A stretch of DNA of 64,000 bases from Jeotgalibacillus alimentarius (GTDB lineage Bacteria > Bacillota > Bacilli > Bacillales > Jeotgalibacillaceae): the NCBI RefSeq assembly GCF_000829445.1, contig NZ_JXRQ01000008.1, positions 186,001-250,000 of the forward strand. The letters are read 5' to 3'. The position numbers and the translations under genes were made by a program. Positions 48,235 to 56,820 of this stretch are shown piece by piece. Position 1 is the first letter of the stretch. Each line of letters opens with the position of its first letter. The notes under the pieces were generated by a model, which made no database searches, had not been told where the DNA came from, and saw only the letters and a program-made list of their open reading frames with translations.

Positions 48235-49342
48235 TTATTCATCCGCTGATTGCCGCAGACTCACCACAGTATGAGCAACCTCCTGTCCGTTAACCAAAAG
48301 CACAATGCGATGCTCGCCCGGATAGTGGCGGCGAGTCGTCATATCTGACCAGTTATGTGTCCGCGTTCCTGTGAGGTGTGCACCGCCGGATACTGTTTTA
48401 TTCGACAGGAGGAATGACTTGCGGCTTGTCTTTCCTTTGGCTTTGATAAAGTCGATCGCATATTCGATCCGAAGATAGACGGGTTCACCCTGACGGATCG
48501 TTACTTGATAATGGAACTCGGATTTCTCACCGATTGTTAACAAGTCAGGCTGTGCTGATATGTAAGCACGGGTGGTGAGCGCGGCTTCCATTGCATAACC
48601 GAATAATGCCATCGTTTCAGGATTGGCGTGTTTGATTAATGTCCGGCAGCCATGTCTGATAATCCAGTCTGTATCGGGATTTTTACCTGCCCACCGGCGT
48701 GCGGTTTCAAGCACGAGGTCAGGATGATCCTTTGAGATGTCATTCAGATTGTTAGCGATACTTTTGCGTACATATAACGAAGCATCTTCTTTCAGTATCT
48801 CTAAAACAGACAAAACCGGTGCCGGGTCCTTCTTGAATACGGGCAGTGCCTCACCCCATGGAAGACGGGGGCGGCAGCCTTCGCTGGCCAATCGGCGAAC
48901 GTGCTCATTGGGGTGCTTTGCCCATAATGCCATTTGATTCATGACTTTATCAGGGTCACGCAGTAAAAACGGTCTGATGGCAAACTCAGAAGATGATTTC
49001 TGCGTGAAGTTTTCAAGTGCGCTCATAGAAAGGTCCCAATGTTCTTCTGCCTGTCCGTAGACGGCAACAAAATCCGGGAAGAAAAGGTAGGGAAACCCTG
49101 CGCAATCATCCGCGATTTGAAACATGATGTCTAAAGCATCTTCATATTTATCTGGCAAAAACACGCCAAGCTGCGTTGAAATCCGTCTGGTACGACCCTT
49201 GAGTGCCAGGTTGTCCCATGTTTCATCCATAATCGAATCGATAAAGTCTGCTTGATGAAAAGCAGGGTATACCGATTGTACTTTTTTTACTGAAATCCAA
49301 TAAAAAATCTTTCGTATAAATATCTTTTAATTGTGCGGCCAT
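48235..49342 (-). pseudogene. DNA alkylation repair protein (AlkC/AlkD-like), frameshifted near its start
   Basis: HEAT-repeat alkylpurine glycosylase type. The long frame (48235-49230) starts at an internal Met (MDETWDNLALKGRTRRISTQ) and carries WAKHPNEHVRRLASEG, YVRKSIANNLNDISKDHPD and WIIRHGCRTLIKH, with an extra C-terminal beta domain. The real start is ATG 49342 behind GGGAG: MAAQLKDIYTKDFLLDFSKK. Removing one base from the seven-A run (T7 at 49282-49288 on the plus strand) joins it to VQSVYPAFHQADFIDSIMDE. The cause is either a true frameshift or a homopolymer sequencing error; otherwise the gene looks intact. Confidence 0.8.
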
Positions 49343-49805
49343 TTTTCATCATCTCCCTGAATCCATTATAAAAGATATAACCTCACAACAGTGTGATAGA
49401 TGATAGTTTAAAACATAGTCATCATACAAACCCCTACGCATTTCATCGTATTGATACAGTCCACCTAAGCATCATGAACCAGCAGATTTTTAAGCGGTGG
49501 ATATCAGCCTCTGAGCCTCATGAGTTGTTGATGATCCTGAGGACTGCACCACGACAAATATGTCCGTCATGCAAGTTACTCTCAGATAAAATATACAAAC
49601 TTATTAAAGTACGCTCTTTCTGGCACGATAAATAAATGAAGAGTAAATTCGCTGCGAGATTTTGTTTATTGAATCGGAGCAACTGGAATGGTCTGTTTAA
49701 CGAATCAAGTCGGGAATACATTTTACTTTAGAATTCCCTTTCAGCAGCTTTTGGAGAATTTAATCTAATCACTACGTTTGACATAAAGAGTTTCGGAGGA
49801 AAACC
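49343..49805. other. 463-bp gap between alkylation-repair gene and GGDEF gene
   Basis: Holds an 80-codon open frame at 49393-49635 (GTG start) with no SD and no family I recognise; I treat it as non-coding. The tail TCGGAGGAAAACC before 49806 is the SD of the next gene. No hairpin or promoter stood out. Confidence 0.5.
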
Positions 49806-51428
49806 ATGAATGTTTCTTTAAGTCTTCAAGCACGCCTGGCCATTATATTTGCTATGACCACCATTCTATTAATCCTTATTTTCAGTATCGTGTATGGCCA
49901 GCGTTCCATTAATCAAATGGAAAATGAAATTGGACATTCACTAAGCGATACAGCTTATATGATGGAGAATAACCTGAATCAGTATATGTGGTCGAGGTAT
50001 GGAGAAACCATCTTATTAAGCGGCTTGCCTACTATCAGACAGCCGGATAGTGCCGATGAAATCGAAGATCTGCTGAATCAATTGCAGTCAACGATCCCTT
50101 CTTTCTCCTGGATCGGCTTTACAGACCAGGATGGCACAGTATTGGCAGCTACTGATTCGATACTGAAGGGCGCCGATATTTCCGCTCGTCCCGTCTATCA
50201 GGAAGCATTGGAAAAACCGTTTATCGGGGATGTTCATGAAGCAGTCCTTCTCGCCGATCTGTTGCCGAACCCGACAGGAGAAGCAATGAAATTCGTTGAT
50301 ATCAGTACCCCTATTTATGATTACAACGATCAGTTTATTGGGGTCTTGGCTACCCACTTAAGCTGGGAATGGGTGAAAGAAGTAGAGGCAGCTATGCTTG
50401 ACGCTGTTAAAAACCGTGACAGCATTGAATTCTTTATCGTCAGTAAAGCGGATAACGCCATTATATTAGGCCCTGATGAGATGATTGGACAAACGCTGCA
50501 GCTGGAAAGTATTGATTTGGCACAAACCAGCCAGCACGGTTGGGTAACTGAAACCTGGCCGGATGGCGGTGACTATGTAACCGGCTATATGCTTGAAGAT
50601 GGTTACAATGAGTATCCGGGTATGGAGTGGACCATTTTAGTCAGACAACCCATAGAAGTTGCTTTTACACCTATCAAAGAAATGCTATTTTTCTTCGTTA
50701 TAGCCGGCATCATATTCGTATTGCTTTTTGCAGTTCTCGGCTGGTTTCTTGCTGGAAAAATCGCTTCTCCTCTTAAAAATCTGGCAACAGCAGCTGACAG
50801 GCTTAGATTTGGAGAACGTGTCCAGATTCCACACTATAAAGGGATTTCCGAGCTTGAGTCCTTATCAGATTCCTTAAGAAAGCTGATCGCCAATCTGACC
50901 AAAACAGAATCGGCTTTGGAAGAAATGGAGGAAGTTGCGCACAAGGATGAACTGACAGGATTGTCCAATCGATATGCGCTGGAATTGTTTTTACACAAAT
51001 ACACGCAAGCTTACGATAGAGCGATTATTTTTTATATTGATCTGGATGGGTTCAAAGCAGTCAATGATACATTAGGGCATCTTGCCGGTGATCAATTACT
51101 CGTTCAAGTAGCAGCCAGGCTGAAAGAGAGTGTAGGAGAGGAAGAAATGATCGCAAGGGTAGGCGGCGATGAATTCATCGTCGTGCTGCATTACCCAATA
51201 GAAGAAATGGCTGCCAAAGGAAAAAGGATGGGGGAAACCATGCTTTCAGCAATCAGCGAACCCTACTGGCTGAATGGCCAATCTGCCTCTGTCAGTTGCA
51301 GTATTGGAGCGGCTTTCTGGACAGAATCAAGCGCTGTCAGCATAGAAGAAACAATCAAGAGGGCAGATGACTCTTTATATCAAGTGAAGAAGCAGGGAAA
51401 GAATCATGTTCACTTTTATGGAGCCTAG
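49806..51428 (+). CDS. Membrane diguanylate cyclase with extracytoplasmic sensor, HAMP and GGDEF
   Basis: 540 residues. Transmembrane helix 1 at about 10-30; extracytoplasmic dCache-like sensor to about 285 (WIGFTDQDGTVLAATDSILKG, VDISTPIYDYNDQFIGVLATH). Helix 2 follows at about 292-316 and a HAMP segment (LKNLATAADRLRFGERVQIP). The GGDEF domain runs from about 375 with DELTGLSNRYAL and the intact active site GGDEF at residues 453-457. The allosteric RxxD I-site expected just before it is not there (GEEE instead), so product inhibition may be absent. No EAL domain. Predicted to make c-di-GMP in response to a small ligand. Confidence 0.93.
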   Translation: MNVSLSLQARLAIIFAMTTILLILIFSIVYGQRSINQMENEIGHSLSDTAYMMENNLNQYMWSRYGETILLSGLPTIRQPDSADEIEDLLNQLQSTIPSFSWIGFTDQDGTVLAATDSILKGADISARPVYQEALEKPFIGDVHEAVLLADLLPNPTGEAMKFVDISTPIYDYNDQFIGVLATHLSWEWVKEVEAAMLDAVKNRDSIEFFIVSKADNAIILGPDEMIGQTLQLESIDLAQTSQHGWVTETWPDGGDYVTGYMLEDGYNEYPGMEWTILVRQPIEVAFTPIKEMLFFFVIAGIIFVLLFAVLGWFLAGKIASPLKNLATAADRLRFGERVQIPHYKGISELESLSDSLRKLIANLTKTESALEEMEEVAHKDELTGLSNRYALELFLHKYTQAYDRAIIFYIDLDGFKAVNDTLGHLAGDQLLVQVAARLKESVGEEEMIARVGGDEFIVVLHYPIEEMAAKGKRMGETMLSAISEPYWLNGQSASVSCSIGAAFWTESSAVSIEETIKRADDSLYQVKKQGKNHVHFYGA

Positions 51429-51617
51429 AATCAGTCATAAAGCATCGTTCCCGACCTGCAGAAAAATGAGGAACTCTGACAATATAAGCAGATTGCATAA
51501 GTAAGATTTAGAAACGAGTGATTAACACGCGAAGGAAAAGTACCTGCTATAACGGTAGAGATGAAATGAGCGTGTCCATTGGTAAAGAAAGCAGACTGAT
51601 CTGAAGAAGGGGATTAA

Positions 51618-52334
51618 ATGAAACATTATACAAGAGATATATACAATCAGCTGGCTCATACATATCAACACGATATTGATGAGGGTAGTCCTTACAACGC
51701 TTATTATGAGCGCCCAGCTATGATGGCAGCGCTGCCTCCTCATTTAAAAGGAAAAAAAGTGCTTGATGCCGGCTGCTCGGCTGGATGGTATGCCTCTGAA
51801 TTATTGCAGTACGGAGCTGAAGTGACTGGTATAGATGTAAGTCCTGAAATGGTGAAAGCAGCGAAGCAGCGTGTAGGTGAAAACGCGACGATTCTTTGTC
51901 ATGATCTGCAGGAAGCACTCCCGTTTGATGATGATGCTTTTGACGTCATTGTCAGCTCACTTACGCTTCATTATCTAAAGGATTGGACTTACACATTTCA
52001 GGAATTCAACCGTGTGCTAAAAGCTGGCGGAACCTTGTTGTTTTCAGTACATCACCCATTCATGGACTACACCAGGCACAATTGTGAGGATTACTTTAAC
52101 ACTCATTCCTTATCAGAAACCTGGAAAAAGCCGACGATCACGATTGATGTCAGCTATTACAGAAGACCGATGCAAAGCATCCTGAATGAAACCACTCAAT
52201 TCTTCAACCTTGATCAGCTAATTGAACCCCAGCCGCAGGAAAAGATGAAGGAAGTGAAGGAAAAGTCGTATCATTACCTCATGACCAGTCCTCATTTTCT
52301 GATCATTAAAGGGAGTTCGAGAAAGACAGTTTAA
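51618..52334 (+). CDS. Class I SAM-dependent methyltransferase (type 11)
   Basis: 238-residue methyltransferase. SAM motif I is [20 protein letters not shown], then [18 protein letters not shown] and [28 protein letters not shown] (post-I and motif II). Substrate cannot be told from sequence. SD AGAAGGGGATTA before ATG 51618. It stands alone, 190 bases after the cyclase gene, with no clear promoter or terminator. Confidence 0.88.
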   Translation: MKHYTRDIYNQLAHTYQHDIDEGSPYNAYYERPAMMAALPPHLKGKKVLDAGCSAGWYASELLQYGAEVTGIDVSPEMVKAAKQRVGENATILCHDLQEALPFDDDAFDVIVSSLTLHYLKDWTYTFQEFNRVLKAGGTLLFSVHHPFMDYTRHNCEDYFNTHSLSETWKKPTITIDVSYYRRPMQSILNETTQFFNLDQLIEPQPQEKMKEVKEKSYHYLMTSPHFLIIKGSSRKTV

Positions 52335-52408
52335 ATTGAGACGAACCTCCTGAATCATGCAGGATATTCGTATGATAAAATCATTTTAATTTACCGGGGG
52401 GATTAATG

Positions 52409-53425
52409 ATGGATGATTTAAAAGATTTAATTGAACGATTATCTGAGGAGGATGCAAAGCGTATACTTTTGCAGACGGTGGTTCGCATCCAGACGATTCA
52501 AGGGGTAGAAGAAAAAGAGAAGATGATTCAGGAGTTATATCGCTGGCAACAGCAAGTTCTTCGCTCGGCGGGAAGTCGTCACTTAGAAAGACCGTATCAA
52601 GCGGTTCATCTTGTTTGTGGTGAATCTCCGGCCGGTTCTCTGAAGGTTGGGCTTGATCGTAATCAGAAAGTCATTGGTTTTCCTGATTTCTTTGCAGAAG
52701 GCCCAATCAGTCATCTTGACCAGGATAGCGGTCAGAAGCAGCGTGTTGAGTGGTTGAGGAACCATATGAATGGGCAGGATGATTATTTCGAAAAAGAATA
52801 TGAAAAGAGGTTTGCCAATGCTTTAAAAGAAATTGCAGCGATCCCGGAGGATATACCGATTATTGTATGGAGTGGAGAAAATGCGGATGAACAGACGGGT
52901 ATTCGCTTTTTTCTTTATTTGATCAGGGAAAAGGAAAACGCCATCTTTCTCATCAATTCTATTAGCGCTTTTCAGGAACTGTATCCTACTGAAACAGTTC
53001 AGGAGTTTTACTCTCATACCGGTGGAATCGAACCTGAAAAGCTAAAAAAGATTTATCTTGAAAAAGCTTTGCAACCTTTAACAACTTTTGAGAGAAGGTG
53101 CTATGAACAGGAATGGGAGTCGCTCTCAAGCATGGATGGGACATTAAGGATATGGAAGGATCAACAAATTCATTTTGTGAATGAGGGTTATTATGATTCT
53201 TTTATTCTAACTGCTGCGGATGTGACAAATGATCAGGATGACGGATTTGTTAGAGTAGCCAGACTTGTTGGAGAGGCCATGGTGCAAATTGATGATGTTA
53301 TCAGTGATATGTTTTTAGAATATAGGGTTAGAACTCTTTTATACAGTGGTGTCTTTGAAATTAAAGGAATTCCAAAAAGTATGAGGCATTACAGTGTGAA
53401 AAAGAAAGAAGACAAGACTCTATAA
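52409..53425 (+). CDS. DUF1835 and DUF3658 domain protein
   Basis: 338-residue protein of unknown function. After a helical N-terminus (about 1-60), the DUF1835 part begins AVHLVCGESPAGSLKVGL and continues IGFPDFFAEGPISHL and IPIIVWSGENADEQTGIRFFLYLI. The C-terminal DUF3658 part has WESLSSMDGTLRIWKDQQIHFV, YYDSFIL and VARLVGEAM. This domain pair is common in Bacillus as stand-alone genes. ATG 52409 is seven bases from the G-run at 52396-52401. Confidence 0.85.
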   Translation: MDDLKDLIERLSEEDAKRILLQTVVRIQTIQGVEEKEKMIQELYRWQQQVLRSAGSRHLERPYQAVHLVCGESPAGSLKVGLDRNQKVIGFPDFFAEGPISHLDQDSGQKQRVEWLRNHMNGQDDYFEKEYEKRFANALKEIAAIPEDIPIIVWSGENADEQTGIRFFLYLIREKENAIFLINSISAFQELYPTETVQEFYSHTGGIEPEKLKKIYLEKALQPLTTFERRCYEQEWESLSSMDGTLRIWKDQQIHFVNEGYYDSFILTAADVTNDQDDGFVRVARLVGEAMVQIDDVISDMFLEYRVRTLLYSGVFEIKGIPKSMRHYSVKKKEDKTL

Positions 53426-53506
53426 AAAATTGATTTCCAAATAATTTTCCTGTTTATATTACATATTCTACTAATTATAAGTATATTAGTTCCATTTTTA
53501 TCAGCA

Positions 53507-53556
53507 TTTACAATTCTGTCATGGTCTCTTTACAATCCCCTGTTAATCTTCTAACC
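53507..53556 (+). promoter_or_regulatory. Possible PhoP box region upstream of alkaline phosphatase
   Basis: TTTACA at 53507-53512 and again at 53529-53534 are exactly 22 bases apart (two 11-base steps), and CTAACC at 53551-53556 continues the register. B. subtilis PhoP boxes are TT-x-ACA repeats at about 11-base intervals; the intermediate positions are degenerate, so this is suggestive only. Confidence 0.4.
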
Positions 53557-53584
53557 GTAAGCTATTTTGAAAGGAGACAGGGAT

Positions 53585-54916
53585 ATGTTGAAGAGAACAG
53601 CTTTACTTGCGCTTTCGGGAGGACTTGTTTTATCGGGGATAGCGATTGGCATGCAGGACGGAGAATCGACGGCGTCTGGTAAGCCGGATTGGGCAGGTCA
53701 GGGAAATGGAAAAGTACATAATGTGATTTATATGATTCCGGATGGTTACAATGCCTCTTATGCGACGAATTACCGCTGGTTCAAAGGGGAAGAATCTTCA
53801 TTTGACCCTTATGTAAAAGGGCTGATGCAGACGTATTCAGCAGATACGGAGGTAACGGATTCGGCTGCAGCGGGTACTGCGATGGCGACTGGTGTGAAAA
53901 CAAATAATGGAATGGTTGGTGTAACACCGGATGGAGAGCAGGTGGATTCAATCCTGGACGCGGCTGAAGAAGCGGGGGAATCTACAGGGCTTGTGGCTAC
54001 TTCAACCATCACACACGCGACACCGGCAGTTTTCGGATCAAGCGTTGAGTCCCGTGGAGATCAGGCGTTAATTGCTCCTCAGTACTTCGAAAATGGAGTA
54101 GATGTCATTCTTGGTGGAGGGCGTGATTATTTCCTTCCTGTATCAGAAGGAGGAAAACAGCCCGAGCTGAACCTGATTGACTCAGCTGAATCAGATGGCT
54201 ATGAGTATGTAACCAATGCAGAAGAGCTTGCTTCTGCTAAAAACGGCAAGCTGCTCGGACTTTTCGCAAATGATGCGATGGCACCGGAGCTTGAGCGCGG
54301 CGACACAGATCAGCCAAGTCTTGCTGACATGACTGATGCAGCAATCACTTCACTTGAGCAGGACAAAGATGGCTTCTTCCTGATGGTTGAAGGATCCCAG
54401 ATTGACTGGGCAGGGCACGCTCATGATGCCGCATGGGCAATGAACGATACAAAGGCATTTGATGAAGCGGTAGCAGCAGCCATCGAGTACGCTAAGAAAG
54501 ATAAAAACACACTCGTCGTTGTCGCGGGAGACCACGAAACAGGCGGTATGTCTGTTGGTTCAAACGGAGAGTATGATCTGAATATTGACGTCCTTCACGG
54601 TGTGAAAGCAACCGGGGACACAATGGCTGCAGCGCTGAACGAAGATCGTTCGAATGCTGCTGATGTATTGAAAGAATATGCAAACATTGAATTGACGGAA
54701 GAAGAAGCTGCATTGATTACAGAGGCGGACAACGCTGCCACTGCGATCAACAGCATCATCAGTGATCGGGCGCTTGTCGGCTGGACAACATCAGCACACA
54801 CTGGAACAGATGTACCAGTATATGCTTACGGTGCGCAGGCACATAAATTCTCAGGCCTGCTAGACAACACTGACCTGCCGAAACTGATGGGTGAAGCGAT
54901 GAAGATTGAGTTTTAA
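53585..54916 (+). CDS. Secreted alkaline phosphatase
   Basis: 443-residue PhoA-family phosphomonoesterase. Signal peptide MLKRTALLALSGGLVLSGIAI, then metal-binding VIYMIPDGYNAS, the nucleophile Ser motif TDSAAAGTAMATG, GVTPDGEQVDSILDAAEEAGESTG, MVEGSQIDWAGHAHD, VVVAGDHETGG and the late SAHTGTDVPVYAYG. All expected zinc and magnesium ligands seem present. It would release phosphate from organic esters outside the cell. ATG 53585 is nine bases from AAAGGAG. A strong terminator follows. Confidence 0.94.
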   Translation: MLKRTALLALSGGLVLSGIAIGMQDGESTASGKPDWAGQGNGKVHNVIYMIPDGYNASYATNYRWFKGEESSFDPYVKGLMQTYSADTEVTDSAAAGTAMATGVKTNNGMVGVTPDGEQVDSILDAAEEAGESTGLVATSTITHATPAVFGSSVESRGDQALIAPQYFENGVDVILGGGRDYFLPVSEGGKQPELNLIDSAESDGYEYVTNAEELASAKNGKLLGLFANDAMAPELERGDTDQPSLADMTDAAITSLEQDKDGFFLMVEGSQIDWAGHAHDAAWAMNDTKAFDEAVAAAIEYAKKDKNTLVVVAGDHETGGMSVGSNGEYDLNIDVLHGVKATGDTMAAALNEDRSNAADVLKEYANIELTEEEAALITEADNAATAINSIISDRALVGWTTSAHTGTDVPVYAYGAQAHKFSGLLDNTDLPKLMGEAMKIEF

Positions 54917-54941
54917 AAAGTGAAGTGCGATAGATTAACAG

Positions 54942-54984
54942 AACGGTGGTTATGCGCTGAAATAGAGCATAACCACCGTTTTTA
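54942..54984 (+). terminator. Terminator after alkaline phosphatase
   Basis: AACGGTGGTTATGC (54942-54955) pairs with GCATAACCACCGTT (54967-54980), followed by T residues. Confidence 0.92.
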
Positions 54985-55003
54985 TATATCAGTGCAGCGA
55001 AGT

Positions 55004-55028
55004 TGGGGTCTGTCCCAGCCTGCTACGG
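55004..55028. repeat. GGGGTCTGTCCC repeat, copy 1
   Basis: GAAGTTGGGGTCTGTCCCAG, also present at 56766-56790. The core GGGGTCTGTCCC reads nearly the same on both strands apart from its centre and resembles REP-type ends found in many Firmicutes. Confidence 0.6.
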
Positions 55029-55085
55029 GGTATTGCACGAATGTTTTTTTATGTATATTCTATAACTATTCGGAGGTGATACCTG

Positions 55086-55148
55086 ATGACAACCGCAAGA
55101 AATATGCAGGCGTCAGAATTGGCACCGACTCATGCAAAGCCTGAATAA
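55086..55148 (+). CDS. Putative leader peptide upstream of the FusB-like gene
   Basis: A 20-codon frame, MTTARNMQASELAPTHAKPE, behind a near-perfect SD (CGGAGGTGAT at 55071-55080, five bases before ATG 55086). A weak -35/-10 pair (TTGCAC 55033, TATTCT 55056, 17-base spacer) lies just upstream. Its last codons and TAA lie inside the left arm (55133-55147) of a 15-bp inverted repeat whose right arm is 55210-55224. This is the geometry of an attenuation leader. S. aureus fusB is reported to have an attenuation leader; the peptide here is not one I recognise. Confidence 0.55.
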   Translation: MTTARNMQASELAPTHAKPE

Positions 55149-55253
55149 GTAGGCGATACTTTGCGTGGGGTTAAGGGTTGTATATTAATCGCCAATCAAT
55201 GTATCTTTCTATTCAGGCTTTGCACTTATCTAATGATGTTAAAAGATAAGGAG
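55133..55253 (+). promoter_or_regulatory. Hairpins between leader peptide and FusB-like gene
   Basis: TGCAAAGCCTGAATA (55133-55147) and TATTCAGGCTTTGCA (55210-55224) are perfect reverse complements. Immediately after, CTTATC (55225-55230) can pair with GATAAG (55245-55250), which overlaps the AAGGAG SD (55248-55253). A ribosome held on the leader would melt the first stem and could change access to the SD. Confidence 0.55.
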
Positions 55254-55262
55254 CGGATAGAA

Positions 55263-55922
55263 ATGGATACAGCTAAAAAAACGGAACAGATGTTTATTCG
55301 AAATGACCAATATAATTATATTGCACGACAGGTCTACTTTATTATTCACACTCAAAACACTGTGAATCACAAGGATACCCGGGACGGAGTCAGGCTTCAT
55401 TCGATGGCAAAAGTCAGGGAGATGATTCCTGATCTGACAGAGGAGCAGGAAACGCTTTTGAACCGTATAACTGAACTGGAAAGCGAATCTGAAGCACGGA
55501 CTTTTCTGGGTGAGTTGAAACATGATTATGTGATCCCGTTTCAGACATTGTCTAAGAAAAAAGTAGAGAAGTTATTTCCGAAAGCGAAAAAGCTTCAGAT
55601 GCCGGATCTGGATACCCTGGACTTTCAGCGGTTATCTTACCTTGGATGGTTTGATACGCGGGCCCATAAACAGTATTTGATCGTAGAATATCAGGGGAAG
55701 TTAAAGGGCATTTCAGGCCACTTTGCCAACAGCAATAACAAAGGCATTTGCAGTATTTGTAACCACCTGGGTGAAGTTGCTTTATTCATGACAAAGGTTA
55801 AAAGCGGAAAAGAGACTTACACTAGTAGAGGCAACTATATTTGTAAAGATAGTCAGGCGTGCAATGAAAATATGACAGATATACAAAAGCTAGAAGATTT
55901 TCTGGGTTATCTTTTTCAGTAA
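55263..55922 (+). CDS. FusB/FusC-family EF-G-binding protein
   Basis: 219 residues. FusB-type proteins bind elongation factor G and free it from fusidic-acid-stalled ribosomes. Family features: RNDQYNYIARQVYFI near the start, the helical region with VIPFQTLSKKKVEKLFPKAKK and LSYLGWFDTRAHKQYLIVEY, then the zinc-finger domain with Cys163 and Cys166 (GICSICNHLG) and Cys194 and Cys200 (YICKDSQACNENMTD). ATG 55263 is nine bases from AAGGAG. Chromosomal copies are common in Bacillales, so clinical-type resistance is not implied. Confidence 0.87.
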   Translation: MDTAKKTEQMFIRNDQYNYIARQVYFIIHTQNTVNHKDTRDGVRLHSMAKVREMIPDLTEEQETLLNRITELESESEARTFLGELKHDYVIPFQTLSKKKVEKLFPKAKKLQMPDLDTLDFQRLSYLGWFDTRAHKQYLIVEYQGKLKGISGHFANSNNKGICSICNHLGEVALFMTKVKSGKETYTSRGNYICKDSQACNENMTDIQKLEDFLGYLFQ

Positions 55923-55965
55923 GCAGGCGGTCAGAGTTGATACCGCGAAAAGATAGAGAGTAGCC

Positions 55966-56016
55966 GATTGGCTGGTATGAAGACGGTAGTGAACCGGACT
56001 CATGCCAGCCAATTTT
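55966..56016 (+). terminator. Hairpin after the FusB-like gene
   Basis: GATTGGCTGG ... CCAGCCAATTTTC: long arms around a loop of some 25 bases, ending in T residues. Probable terminator. Confidence 0.55.
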
Positions 56017-56140
56017 CATTTGGACAGCTTGTAGACAGACAGTATTACAGGTAATATTAGGAATAAACTGATAACGAAATACAAAGAGGTGTTGAAGAAT
56101 AATTTTTCGTGGTAACCACCGTCAGGAAGAGGATCGTTTC

Positions 56141-56302
56141 ATGGTGAAGTCCTACCAAAGCATACCTGATTACGGAAGAATTACTATATTAGTTGATAAA
56201 AAAACGGGTGTGCACTATATGAATACATGGATGGGACAGAGCGGAGGGTTAACGCTTCTGCTGGACGAGAATGGGGAAGTGATCGTAGAGAAGCCGGAGT
56301 GA
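56141..56302 (+). CDS. DUF6440 family small protein
   Basis: A 53-codon gene encoding ITILVDKKTGVHYMNTWMGQ and SGGLTLLLDENGEVIVEKPE. This pattern (VDxxTGVxY ... GGLTxLLDxxG) is the DUF6440 family, function unknown. ATG 56141 has GGAAGAGG upstream. The frame continues upstream as NHRQEEDRF, which fits the family N-terminus, back to 56099 where only ATA/ATT codons could start. The true start may thus be non-canonical or mutated. Confidence 0.6.
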   Translation: MVKSYQSIPDYGRITILVDKKTGVHYMNTWMGQSGGLTLLLDENGEVIVEKPE

Positions 56303-56322
56303 CGTAGAGGGGGAATCGATAT

Positions 56323-56769
56323 ATGACTGAAGCAAAAAGAATTCAAACAAATGCATGGCTGATGCTCCTGCTGGTTCCGCTGTTTATCATGGGGTATAGG
56401 TTCGCTGTTGATGCAGAGAGTCTTTTCTGGATGTTCGAATGGAGCTATTACGCACTTGTTGCTGTGCTAATGATCTTTGCACTTTGGAATACTGCAGCGG
56501 CGAAAGGGTCGTTAAAGTGGGCAGCAGGAGCCATCGCGGCCTTTTTGCTGCAGCTGATCGTCTTTAGTTTGTATGTAGGACCATTCACGATATATGCCAT
56601 GTTTTTTGTGTTTTACGCTGTCACAGCAGCTGTGTTGTTCATACTGATCATGGCTTTTCGAAAAACAGACCGCTATAGAGTGATGATCGGACTGTTCATC
56701 GGACTTAGTATCATCATGATTCTCTATATGGCTTTGATTCAGAGCTTACGGGGTGTGAATTGGATGTAA
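56323..56769 (+). CDS. Hypothetical four-to-five-helix membrane protein
   Basis: 148 residues, almost entirely hydrophobic: helices at about 10-26, 33-53, 65-85, 87-108 and 118-140, with a short Lys/Arg loop (AFRKTDRYR) near residue 112. No family recognised. SD AGAGGGGGAATC before ATG 56323; it begins 20 bases after the DUF6440 gene, so the two may be co-transcribed. Confidence 0.65.
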   Translation: MTEAKRIQTNAWLMLLLVPLFIMGYRFAVDAESLFWMFEWSYYALVAVLMIFALWNTAAAKGSLKWAAGAIAAFLLQLIVFSLYVGPFTIYAMFFVFYAVTAAVLFILIMAFRKTDRYRVMIGLFIGLSIIMILYMALIQSLRGVNWM

Positions 56770-56790
56770 AATGTGGAAGTTGGGGTCTGT
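56766..56790. repeat. GGGGTCTGTCCC repeat, copy 2
   Basis: Same GAAGTTGGGGTCTGTCCCAG sequence as at 55004-55028, here straddling the end of the membrane-protein gene. The two copies are 1.76 kb apart in the same orientation and bracket the FusB-like to membrane-protein segment. Confidence 0.6.
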
Positions 56791-56820
56791 CCCAGCCTCC
56801 AATGAAAGGACTTATTACAT

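Noticed and set aside
49393-49635. 80-codon open frame with a CPSCKLL motif
   Set aside because: GTG start without SD, no family resemblance, odd composition; probably chance or a relic.
54920-55144. 74-codon open frame after alkaline phosphatase
   Set aside because: It runs through a perfect terminator stem and a repeat, and overlaps the better-supported leader peptide in another frame.
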